Source: Acidobacteriota bacterium (GTDB taxonomy: Bacteria > Acidobacteriota > Vicinamibacteria > Vicinamibacterales > UBA2999). From it: a stretch of DNA of 20,078 nt. The position numbers were made by a program, and so were the translations under genes. The notes beneath the pieces are model-generated. The model worked only from the letters and a program-made list of their open reading frames with translations, was not told the origin of the DNA and searched no databases. Below are positions 6,825 through 14,101 of this stretch, piece by piece (the stretch's first letter is position 1; the number at the start of each line of letters is the position of its first letter). The stretch is from NCBI GenBank assembly GCA_947465275.1, contig CANIAI010000007.1, forward strand, positions 1-20,078. Direction: 5' to 3'.

Positions 6825-8357
6825 CTACCCCCGATCGACCCGCGCCAGCGGCGACCCGGCAGGGCCGGAAATGACGCTGCCGTCGGTCCGGAAGCGCGAT
6901 CCATGGCAGGGACAGTCCCAGGTCTGCTCCGCCGGGTTCCACCCCACGATGCATCCCATGTGCGTGCAGACGGCCGATCGCGTCGTCACCCCGCCGTGCT
7001 CGTCACGGTAGACCGCGAGCATCTGTCCGCCCTGCTCGATGATACGGCCCTCGCCGCGCGGCACCGCACGGGTCGACCGCCCATCCGCGCCGGCGAACCG
7101 GCCGCGCACGAGGTAGTACGGATAGTCCTTGTTCTCCTTCAGGTAATCCCACAGCGGACGCCCGAGGATCGAGCGATCGACGTCGAACAGCTCGGCCCAC
7201 GGGTTCCGCTGCCCCGTGATCAGGTCGGCCATGATCATCGCGGATACGGTGCCGAAGGTCAGGCCGTTGCCGCCGTAGCCGGTCGCCGCATACTCCCCCG
7301 CCGTCATCTCGCCGACGTATGGAAGGCCGTCGGGGGTCGAGATGACCTGCCCCGACCAGCGGTGCGACAGCTCGGCCTCGGGAATCAGCGCCAGGAGCCC
7401 CCGCTCGAGTCGCTCGAAGCAGCCGCGCGTATCGGGTTCCTGGCCCGTCTTGTGATCCTCGCCGCCGTAGATCACCACGTCGTGGTCACGCTCGGGTGCC
7501 AGACGCAGGTAGCGGTACGGCGTCGCCGTGTCCCACCAGAGGGCGTCGGGCACGCGCCCCTTGGGCACCCGCGCCGCGACGACGTAGGTCGTGTAGAGCG
7601 CGAGCTTCGTCTGCAGCAGGGTGTACCGCGTCATCCCGGCGGCGCCGACCTGTGGGTTGTGGGTCGCGATGACGACCTGGCCGCAGGTCACCGACCCTCG
7701 CGCCGTCTTCACGGCGCGCGGCTCGTCGACAAACGCCGTCACCTCGCTCTCTTCGAAGATCTGTCCGCCGGCCGCCTCGATCGCCCGCGTCAGACCCGCC
7801 AGGTACCTGGTGATGTGCAACCGGCGCTGGTGTTCGACGTGCATGCCGGGCGTCCCCATCAGCGGCACGCGCTCGAGGTACGAGGCGTCGAACCCCAGTT
7901 CCCGCGCACGCGCCGCGTCATCCTGCAGCGCCGGCACCTCGCGGTGGCTGTCCACGCCGGTCGGCGCGTGCAGGTAGCCGTCGACCACCCCAAGGCCGGC
8001 GTCCATCTCATGCTCCGCGACGATGGCATCGATGCGATGGATGGCCGCGAGCCCCGCGTCCCACACGGCCTGCGCGTGCGCCTCGCCGAACTGCGTCACC
8101 AGTTCGGAAAGACGAGCATCGGTCACCATCGTCACGTGCGCGCTCGTGCAGCCGCTGTCGCCCTGCGCGCACCGGCGCCGCTCGAGAACCACGACCCGCC
8201 GCCCCTCACGGGCCAGCAGGTACGCGGTCGTCAGCCCCGTGATGCCGCCGCCGACCACGGCAACGTCGGCCACGAGGTTGGTGTCGAGGGTGGGGAACCG
8301 CGGCAGGGATCCGGTGGTGCTCCAGTAGGGGGATGACGACGCAGGCTGCGCGCTCAT
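6825..8357 (-). CDS. FAD-dependent oxidoreductase fused to a Rieske [2Fe-2S] domain
   Basis: The protein has 510 residues. An N-terminal Rossmann motif VVGGGITGLTTAYLLA (GxGxxG at 36-41) and the 'VVVLERRR' second strand mark a DAO-family FAD fold. The substrate half runs to about residue 390, with the FAD-closing 'GGNGLTFGTVSAMI' segment near residue 360. The C-terminal Rieske domain has Cys464 and His466 (CTHMGC) and Cys482 and His485 (CPCHGS) as ligands. It also has Cys469 and Cys484, which form a disulfide in bc-type high-potential Rieske proteins. The architecture matches Bacillus YhfW-like proteins of unknown substrate; amine or sugar-acid oxidation would be a guess. No signal peptide is seen, so it should be cytoplasmic. 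It points toward csp with a 118-base gap. The family call is firm, the reaction unknown. Confidence 0.9.
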   Translation of the reverse strand: MSAQPASSSPYWSTTGSLPRFPTLDTNLVADVAVVGGGITGLTTAYLLAREGRRVVVLERRRCAQGDSGCTSAHVTMVTDARLSELVTQFGEAHAQAVWDAGLAAIHRIDAIVAEHEMDAGLGVVDGYLHAPTGVDSHREVPALQDDAARARELGFDASYLERVPLMGTPGMHVEHQRRLHITRYLAGLTRAIEAAGGQIFEESEVTAFVDEPRAVKTARGSVTCGQVVIATHNPQVGAAGMTRYTLLQTKLALYTTYVVAARVPKGRVPDALWWDTATPYRYLRLAPERDHDVVIYGGEDHKTGQEPDTRGCFERLERGLLALIPEAELSHRWSGQVISTPDGLPYVGEMTAGEYAATGYGGNGLTFGTVSAMIMADLITGQRNPWAELFDVDRSILGRPLWDYLKENKDYPYYLVRGRFAGADGRSTRAVPRGEGRIIEQGGQMLAVYRDEHGGVTTRSAVCTHMGCIVGWNPAEQTWDCPCHGSRFRTDGSVISGPAGSPLARVDRG

Positions 8358-8497
8358 GAAAACGCGCGCGTGCAGAATCCGCGCCCGATTTCGGTCGCCG
8401 ACGGGCTTGAGCGTTGAGCTTTACGACGGAGAGTGTCGATGAGACCGCAGCCAGGAGCTACGGTTCAGCGCAGGACGCGCGACGTGCCAGGTAAGAG

Positions 8498-8573
8498 TGG
8501 TGAGCCGAGTAGGAATCGAACCTACAACCCGCAGATTAAGAGTCTGCTGCTCTGCCAATTGAGCTATCGGCCC
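8498..8573 (-). tRNA. tRNA-Lys (anticodon CUU)
   Basis: On the minus strand the cloverleaf has acceptor GGGCCGA/TCGGCTC (one G-U pair), D stem GCTC/GAGC, anticodon stem GCAGA/TCTGC with loop CTCTTAA (anticodon CTT), T stem GTAGG/CCTAC, discriminator A and encoded CCA. Length is 76 bases. Confidence 0.95.
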
Positions 8574-8618
8574 ATTCGAGGGGCATCGCAGTGCCCGTGA
8601 GCACCGCAACAGCCCCTG

Positions 8619-8647
8619 ATTGTATGGCCCTTCGCCCTGTCGCGCAA
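8619..8647 (-). promoter_or_regulatory. Promoter of tRNA-Lys
   Basis: On the minus strand, TTGCGC (8647-8642) and TACAAT (8624-8619) are separated by exactly 17 bases, a near-consensus housekeeping sigma promoter. The start would be near 8612, about 40 bases before the mature tRNA 5' end. Confidence 0.65.
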
Positions 8648-8667
8648 GAGCAGAGCTGCGGCGTCGC

Positions 8668-8874
8668 TCAATTCACCGCGTCCGGCTTGCGGATCGTCCA
8701 GATGTTGCCGCAGTGCTCGCACCGCAGGTAGAGCACGTATTCAGTGCGGAGCATCACCTTGGCCGGCCCGCGGGCGCACTGCGCGCACGGCAGGATCTCG
8801 AGCCGGTTCGACCGGCGCTCGGCACGCGCTGGCGGCGGGGGATCTGATTCCGGATCCGATTCGGGAGAGGACAT
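8668..8874 (-). CDS. Small zinc-ribbon protein (two CxxC)
   Basis: This 68-residue frame starts at ATG 8874-8872, with a purine-rich GAGAAGAG upstream on the minus strand. The first 20 residues are Ser/Pro/Asp/Glu/Arg-rich and probably disordered. Then Cys30 and Cys33 (CAQC) and Cys52 and Cys55 (CEHC), with a hydrophobic RTEYVLYLRC strand between them, form a typical zinc ribbon. A longer frame could start at 9045 and add 57 residues of low-complexity sequence without conserved look, so I prefer the short form. The function is unknown; such ribbons bind nucleic acid or serve as structural modules. It precedes the tRNA-Lys promoter on the same strand. Confidence 0.6.
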   Translation of the reverse strand: MSSPESDPESDPPPPARAERRSNRLEILPCAQCARGPAKVMLRTEYVLYLRCEHCGNIWTIRKPDAVN

Positions 8875-9161
8875 CGGCTCTTCTCGTGTACGCGCGGTTG
8901 GCGCCTCTCGCGGCTCACACCTGCCGCGCGCGGCCTCCAGCCACCCGGACGTTGCACGCAAATCGCTCGGGTGAGCCCGCGGACCGCGGTGCGGAGCAGC
9001 CACGAACAGCTCGCGAGCAGCGGAGAGCTCTGACTCCCGTGCCATCTCTCGAGATTCCGCCCCTCACACTGTGCACCGGCAGAAAACGAGTGTGCACCGA
9101 GCCCCTCGACGTCCAACCTGTGCCCCTTGACGAGCAATATCGCCGACAAACGCTGTGCCGC
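8875..9161. other. Gene-poor stretch before the tandem array
   Basis: No convincing gene lies here apart from the optional N-terminal extension of the zinc-ribbon frame. Three GCCCCT segments begin at 9059, 9101 and 9122 (spacings 42 and 21) and resemble the array core in reverse orientation. TGTGCACCG also recurs at 9070 and 9091, again 21 bases apart. Confidence 0.4.
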
Positions 9162-9287
9162 GAGGGGGTCTGCGAGCCGATCGAGGGGTCGAACACGGAC
9201 AGTGAGGGGTCGCACACGAACAGTGAGGGGTCAGACGCGAAGATCGAGGGGTCTGAGACGCGCAGTGAGGGGTCAGACACGACACGC
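9162..9287. repeat. 21-bp tandem array, six units
   Basis: GAGGGGTC begins at 9183, 9204, 9225, 9246 and 9267, exactly 21 bases apart, and a degenerate copy (one extra G) begins at 9162. The rest of each unit is semi-conserved, roughly nGACACGnACAGT. Because 21 is seven codons, the array reads as heptads in every frame: EGS-x4 on the plus strand and SDPS(L/I)-x2 on the minus strand. In the minus frame the changes are mild (Leu/Ile, Val/Ala, silent Ser codons), which hints at coding on that strand within an open frame of 8915-9346. No ribosome site supports that frame. The units have no spacers, so this is not a CRISPR array. Confidence 0.85.
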
Positions 9288-9491
9288 GTGCCCTCGCCAG
9301 CCCAGAGTGGGCCATCCCCGATCGGCTGAGGTCGCACGATCTTCACAGTAGGGGCGATCCCCGGTGACCACGCCTGCGCGTAGCCGGTTGTGGCGGTATC
9401 CTCTCGAGACCCTGTGTCGCATTACCCTATTGCTCCGCTCGCCTGTGCCTCCGCTGACGGCTGGTTCGACGGCAGCCGCGCGCTGCTCTCG

Positions 9492-10292
9492 ATGGCCACG
9501 CTCCCGGACACCGCGCTCGTGTTCCTGCACGGGTGGGGCGGCTCCGCGTCCGAGACCTGGGAGGCATTCCCCGAGGCGATCCGCCTCTCGCCACGCACCG
9601 CGCAGGTCGACGCCTTCTTCCTGCAGTACCCCAGTCGCGAGCACCGCGTCGCCTTCTGCGCCGCGCCGGTCAGCGCGATCCTGCGTGACCTCCTGCGACA
9701 CCCGCTCGAACGGGTGGTCGCCGGCGCCCTGCCGCCCGGTGCGACCCGTCCGCCGTTCATCTACAGCCGCGTCGTGCTGATCGGGCACTCGATGGGCGCG
9801 GTCGTGGCGCGGCGCGCCGTGCTCGACGTGCTCGAGGAACTCACCGAGGACGATCGGTCGCGCCTCCGGATGCTCTTCTTCGCGCCGGCCCACGCGGGGT
9901 CGTCACTTCCGCGCCTGCTGACGTCCGGGCTCGGGCTCGACTGGCTGCCGGGCGGCGCGCTCGTGGGGGCCGCGCTCACCAGCTATTACGTCTCGCTGCA
10001 GGATCTCTCCGAGGGCAGCCCCTGCCTCGCCGCCCTCGCCGAGGACGCGCGGGTGGCGCGGATGGCGGCGGTCCCCGGCGCGCTGTCAGCCGCCGACACG
10101 CCCGGCCACCTGCGTGCGCGGGTCTGGCATGCGCGCGACGACAAGGTGGTCAACCAGGATCGCTTCGACGCCGACTGGCCGCTGCAGCCGGTGATGGGAC
10201 GCGACCACCGGTCGATCTGCAAGCCGGCGGTCGGCTACAGCCGTCCGGTGGAGGCGGTGCATGCGATGCTCGACGAGGTGCTGCCGCTATGA
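9492..10292 (+). CDS. Alpha/beta hydrolase (lipase/esterase-like)
   Basis: This is 266 residues if started at ATG 9492. The oxyanion-loop motif LVFLHGWGG lies near residues 9-17, the nucleophile elbow GHSMG has Ser100, and likely acid and base residues are Asp216/Asp217 (ARDDKVV) and His239 (GRDHRS), a complete catalytic triad in the right order. The elbow and the segment after it resemble lipase or PGAP1-like esterases acting on ester bonds; the substrate is unknown. An in-frame GTG at 9390 would add 34 residues, but the first of these have poor codon bias. A TATCCT box at 9397-9402 could be a -10 element inside that extension, so I chose 9492. Its stop overlaps the next start by four bases (ATGA), a sign of coupled translation. 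Confidence 0.82.
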   Translation: MATLPDTALVFLHGWGGSASETWEAFPEAIRLSPRTAQVDAFFLQYPSREHRVAFCAAPVSAILRDLLRHPLERVVAGALPPGATRPPFIYSRVVLIGHSMGAVVARRAVLDVLEELTEDDRSRLRMLFFAPAHAGSSLPRLLTSGLGLDWLPGGALVGAALTSYYVSLQDLSEGSPCLAALAEDARVARMAAVPGALSAADTPGHLRARVWHARDDKVVNQDRFDADWPLQPVMGRDHRSICKPAVGYSRPVEAVHAMLDEVLPL

Positions 10293-11659
10293 CGACCTTC
10301 TCGGCCGCCGCGCTGCACCGCATCGTGGCGTGCGCCGCCGGTCCCACCCTCAACACCACCGACCCCGTCGCCACGCTGCAGCGCCTGGTCGCCGAGTCGC
10401 GATTCCGGTGGCCGACGAGCGGCCTCGACGAATTCGTCTCGGACGACGACGAGGCGCTGTGGGGATCGGTCTCGGCCGCCCGCGTGCTGATGATTGCCGG
10501 ACTGGTCGAGATCGCGCTCGAGATCGGTTACCTCAACCCGACACAGCTCACACCGGGCACCTGGCAGAACCTCGCCGCCGCCTTCCGCAGCTTCGATGAC
10601 GCGGTGCTCGTGCCGGCGCTCGATGGTCCCCGCTCGCGGCACCAGGGCGCGCTCTCGATCGACGACAGTCGCGTGTACCTGTTCCGCCGCCTGGTCGGAC
10701 GCTTCTCGGGCCCGCCCGCGGCCGCCCCGGTGCCGACGGCGCTCGCGGTGGCGACGATGGACGGCTTCGTGAACCTCACGAGCCAGCTGCAGCACGACGC
10801 GGCCCTCCGGCTCTTCCTGCTGCAGACGCACAGCAGCGTGCGCGCGCTGGTGCAGGACGAGGACACATCGTTCCTGCTGTCACCCCGGCACTTCGCGGCC
10901 GCCTGCGCGACAGGGCACGTCGGCGAGAAGCCGGTGACCGGCATCGAGGGCGGACTCTCGGCCCTCCGCTTTCTCTCGTGGCTGGCCGACCTGCTCGATG
11001 CAGCCGACCCGCGCCTGGCCGACGACTTCGTGCGACACGCGCACTGGGCCCACAGCATCGAGCGCGTCTCGCAGCGGCTGGGCACGTGGGCCGACACGAT
11101 GAGCGAGTGGACCGTGGGGCCGCGTGACGCCTCGGGTGAGGCCGCGTGGCGTCGCTACGGCGTGCACGTCTTCGACCGGCTGCAGCAGCACCAGGCGCAC
11201 CTCGGGATTCCACCACTGACCCCGCAGCTCTATTTCGACGTGTCGTTCGGCTCGGCGCTCGGGCAGGTGCGCACGGTCGAGGGGCTGACGGCGCACACGG
11301 ATGATCTCGTCGCGGCCGGGCGCGTCGGCGCGGCCCGCCGCCTCGCGGCCGATGCCGCCGCCGCGGTGCACCTCGACACGACGGAGCTGGCCCTCAAGCG
11401 CGAAGCGGCCCGCCAGGAGGGGGCGCCCGACGCGTCGCTGCCCGACTGGACGGGGCCCGCCTGGCACCTGCTCGCGATGTGCGACGTGCTCGCCACGTTC
11501 GACGACCTCGACACCGCCGCCGCGTACGCCGCGCCGATCCATGCGCGGGCACACCGCGAGGGGTTGGCCCACGCGCTGGCGCTCGACACCACCGGCGCCC
11601 TGCTGCGCACCGCGCGCCTGACCGGACTCGCCACGGCCGCGCGCACGATGAACGCCTGA
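10289..11659 (+). CDS. Unrecognised 456-residue helical protein coupled to the hydrolase
   Basis: The start ATG at 10289 overlaps the hydrolase stop by ATGA. The sequence is rich in Ala, Leu, Arg and Asp and looks mostly helical, with no signal peptide or membrane segment and no motif I recognise. Residues from about 345 on (AARRLAADAAAAV, then 'DTAAAYAAPIHARAHREG') have the look of helix-turn-helix hairpins as in TPR-like solenoids. The middle has several Trp- and His-containing helices ('HAHWAHSIERVSQRLGTW'). Codon use matches the neighbours, so it is a genuine resident gene. Coupled translation suggests that it works with the hydrolase, for example as a partner or regulator; this is inference. 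No function is proposed. Confidence 0.85.
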   Translation: MTTFSAAALHRIVACAAGPTLNTTDPVATLQRLVAESRFRWPTSGLDEFVSDDDEALWGSVSAARVLMIAGLVEIALEIGYLNPTQLTPGTWQNLAAAFRSFDDAVLVPALDGPRSRHQGALSIDDSRVYLFRRLVGRFSGPPAAAPVPTALAVATMDGFVNLTSQLQHDAALRLFLLQTHSSVRALVQDEDTSFLLSPRHFAAACATGHVGEKPVTGIEGGLSALRFLSWLADLLDAADPRLADDFVRHAHWAHSIERVSQRLGTWADTMSEWTVGPRDASGEAAWRRYGVHVFDRLQQHQAHLGIPPLTPQLYFDVSFGSALGQVRTVEGLTAHTDDLVAAGRVGAARRLAADAAAAVHLDTTELALKREAARQEGAPDASLPDWTGPAWHLLAMCDVLATFDDLDTAAAYAAPIHARAHREGLAHALALDTTGALLRTARLTGLATAARTMNA

Positions 11660-11672
11660 CGCGCGGCGCGGC

Positions 11673-11700
11673 AAAACCCGCACGGCACCGCGGGCTTCTT
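11673..11700. terminator. Probable terminator after the hydrolase operon
   Basis: AAAA (11673-11676) precedes CCCGC (11677-11681), which pairs with GCGGG (11690-11694) around an eight-base loop. CTTCTT follows. The A-rich left and T-rich right flanks of a GC stem suggest a weak intrinsic terminator, 14 bases beyond the stop at 11659. Confidence 0.45.
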
Positions 11701-12095
11701 CGCGGCTCGACCCGGTGATCGCGCCCTGCCCTCGGCAATGACGCCGTCACACGCACCGGCACACGCTGGCGCGGAGCTTGCGATGGAGCGGGCAACACAC
11801 GAAGCGCCCCGGGCTGCGCGTTAACCTCCTCGCACTCCGCACGCCATGGGACACCGGCCGCACATCACGTGCACCCGCCGGTGAGGCCGCCGGTCGCCAC
11901 AGGCACCGCAGGCCACGAGGGGATGGCCCCCGCGGCGCACGTGTCCGTCAGCCCGCCGACGTCCGCGACATCGGGGTGCCTCCGGTTCTGGCAGCCGACG
12001 CCTGTAGACGGCGGCCCGGGTGTCACGCTCGCCGGCGACTGACGGTCATTCCCCCCATCGGGTGCACGCCCCGCGTACCTCTGTGCACGCAGCCC
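11701..12095. other. Gene-free intergenic stretch
   Basis: About 400 bases hold no frame with the codon bias of the surrounding genes. The open frames here are proline- and arginine-rich and resemble no protein. I see no repeat or RNA gene. The right end leads into the -10 box of the next kinase. Confidence 0.5.
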
Positions 12096-12101
12096 TACAG
12101 T
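12096..12101 (+). promoter_or_regulatory. -10-like box of the membrane histidine kinase
   Basis: TACAGT at 12096-12101 sits about 40 bases ahead of the ATG at 12142. If functional, the GTG at 12100 lies inside the box and cannot be the start codon. No clear -35 is present. Confidence 0.35.
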
Positions 12102-12141
12102 GGGCGCCACGTCTGCCGATTCCCCACGGGCAGAACACGTG

Positions 12142-13977
12142 ATGCGCCCCCGCGATCACTCCTCGGCCCCCGCTCGCAGCGAACGCTGGTACTGCCTGTT
12201 CCTCGTACTGGCCGCCGTCACCGTGTTGATGGTCTCCACGAGCCTGTTCCTCCATCACCGTCAGACCACCCTCTACCAGCACGCCACGGTGCGCAACCAG
12301 GCGTGGGCGAGCCGGCTGACCGAACTGTCGACGGTGCGCCGACTGCTCACCGAACTCGATGCGCCCGGCAACGACGTGTTCGTGTCGCGCGACGTCGCCC
12401 GCGAGCGCCAGCGGCTCGCGCGGGCCGCGACCGCGCTGGAGACGCAGGTCGAGGCGATGCAGGGGGAGCTCTCCCGCAGCGCCGGACCTGACGCCCGGGC
12501 GGTGCGGGCGGCGCTCGAGGCGGTCACCGACGAGGCCGACGCCCTGATCGGTCACGCGCAGCACACGTTCGCCCTGCTCCAGGACGGGCGCCTGCTGCAG
12601 GCCGCCCTCGCGATGGCCGCCATGGATCAGGCGCACGCGAACGCCGGGAGCGCGGTCGCGGCGGTGGAGACACGCGTCCGCGACATCCAGGCCGCCGGCC
12701 TGCAGGCCCAGGCGACCGAGATCGCCGGCCTGCGACGCTACGAGTACGCCCTGGCCGCGCTCGCCTTCGCCGTGGCGGTCGGTTTCGTGCTCTATGCGTG
12801 GTCGCTCAGTCGGGGCCTGCGCCGGGCCGCGGCCGAGCGGGAGCGTCACCTCGCGGCGGTGCAGGTGAGCGAGCAGCTCACCCGCGCGATCGTCGAGTCG
12901 GCGCAGGACGGCATCTTCACTTGTGACCCGCAGGGGGCGCTGCGGTCGGTGAACCCCGCGCTCGCGGCGATGGTCGGCGAGGAGGCCGCGTCACTCGTCG
13001 GCTCCCCGATCACGCGCCTGCTGCCAGACTTCGTGCCCGACGCCGTCTCGCTCGGGGCATACCAGGACAGCCCGCATCCCGAGCCGCCGACGCTGACGCT
13101 GCTGGCGTTGGACGGCACGGAGCGCGCGGTCGAGGTCAGCGCCTCGCGCATCGAGACGGGCGACGGGCCGCTCGTGAGCGGGGTCGTCCACGATGTGACG
13201 GAAGCACGCCAGCTGGCGATCGCGCGCGAGCAGGCGACGCGCGCCGCCGAGGACGCGAGCCGCGCGAAGAGCGCCTTCGTCGCGAACATGAGCCACGAGT
13301 TGCGCACGCCGCTGAACGCCGTCATCGGCTACAGCGAGATGCTGCTCGAGACGGCCGAGGACCGGAAGGACACCGAGTCGGTTGGCGACCTCCGGAAGAT
13401 CCAGGGCGCCGGCCGTCACCTGCTCGGGTTGATCAACGACGTGCTCGACCTGTCGAAGATCGAGGCGGGTGCCGCCACGCTCGAGTGGCAGGTCACCCAG
13501 ATCCCCCAGTTGCTGCGGCAGGTCGAGGGCACCGTGTCTCCGCTCGCGCGGCGCGGCGGCAACCGGCTGATCGTCCGGTCGGACGTCGAGATCGGCCCCG
13601 TGCTCACCGACCAGCAGAAGGTGCGGCAGATCCTGGTCAACCTCGTCGGCAACGCCTGCAAGTTCACGAAGGACGGCACGATCACCATCGCGGCCGCGGT
13701 CACCGGCGAGGAACCGCCGCGAGTCACGATCAGCGTGTCGGACACCGGCATCGGCATGACCGCCGACCAGACGGCCCGCCTCTTCCAGCCGTTCGTGCAG
13801 GCCGACCAGTCGACCACGCGGCGCTTCGGCGGCACCGGCCTCGGTCTCGCGCTCTCGCGTCAGTTCGCGCACCTGCTCGGCGGCGACATCGAGGTGACGA
13901 GCGACGCCGGCGCCGGCTCGTGCTTCGTCCTCACGCTGCCGCTGCGACGCCCGGAAGACGCGCGCGACGCGGCCTGA
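12142..13977 (+). CDS. Membrane-bound PAS sensor histidine kinase
   Basis: This is 611 residues from ATG 12142; GTG codons at 12139 and 12100 are alternatives. TM1 is at about 16-37 (WYCLFLVLAAVTVLMVST). An external helical sensor region spans about 38-199, which looks like a four-helix bundle, and TM2 is at about 200-222 (YALAALAFAVAVGFVLYAW). A cytoplasmic PAS domain follows at about 248-355 ('IVESAQDGIFTCDPQGAL'). HisKA has His385 in MSHELRTP, and HATPase_c has N-box Asn500, Asp534 (DTGIGM) and GGTGLGLALS. It has no receiver domain and no adjacent response regulator, so it is an orphan kinase. The catalytic core is close in wording to the kinase at 4661, suggesting related origins. The ligand is unknown. 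Confidence 0.92.
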   Translation: MRPRDHSSAPARSERWYCLFLVLAAVTVLMVSTSLFLHHRQTTLYQHATVRNQAWASRLTELSTVRRLLTELDAPGNDVFVSRDVARERQRLARAATALETQVEAMQGELSRSAGPDARAVRAALEAVTDEADALIGHAQHTFALLQDGRLLQAALAMAAMDQAHANAGSAVAAVETRVRDIQAAGLQAQATEIAGLRRYEYALAALAFAVAVGFVLYAWSLSRGLRRAAAERERHLAAVQVSEQLTRAIVESAQDGIFTCDPQGALRSVNPALAAMVGEEAASLVGSPITRLLPDFVPDAVSLGAYQDSPHPEPPTLTLLALDGTERAVEVSASRIETGDGPLVSGVVHDVTEARQLAIAREQATRAAEDASRAKSAFVANMSHELRTPLNAVIGYSEMLLETAEDRKDTESVGDLRKIQGAGRHLLGLINDVLDLSKIEAGAATLEWQVTQIPQLLRQVEGTVSPLARRGGNRLIVRSDVEIGPVLTDQQKVRQILVNLVGNACKFTKDGTITIAAAVTGEEPPRVTISVSDTGIGMTADQTARLFQPFVQADQSTTRRFGGTGLGLALSRQFAHLLGGDIEVTSDAGAGSCFVLTLPLRRPEDARDAA

Positions 13978-14047
13978 GTCGCTGTCGGTCGGGCACGCAC
14001 CACCGAACCCACGACACGGTCGCGCTTCGCCGCACCCATTCTGCCGG

Positions 14048-14053
14048 TAGAAT
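14048..14053 (+). promoter_or_regulatory. -10-like box of the glycosyltransferase gene
   Basis: TAGAAT at 14048-14053 lies about 50 bases before the chosen ATG at 14102. The same hexamer precedes the KAP gene at 16079. No -35 is evident. Confidence 0.4.
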
Positions 14054-14101
14054 GTGGGCGATGCGCGGGCACGAGCCGGGCGCCCGACTCCACGCGTCCG
14101 A

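Noticed and set aside
6741..8336. Plus-strand frame of 531 codons opposite the Rieske oxidoreductase
   Set aside because: The minus gene has FAD and Rieske motifs; the plus frame is compositional shadow with no recognisable sequence.
9162..9287. CRISPR array
   Set aside because: The units are contiguous 21-bp tandem copies without unique spacers, and no cas gene is near.
11778..12491. Plus-strand frame of 237 codons between the hydrolase unit and the kinase
   Set aside because: Arg/Pro/His-rich, overlaps the kinase in another frame, no ribosome site, no coding-type codon bias.
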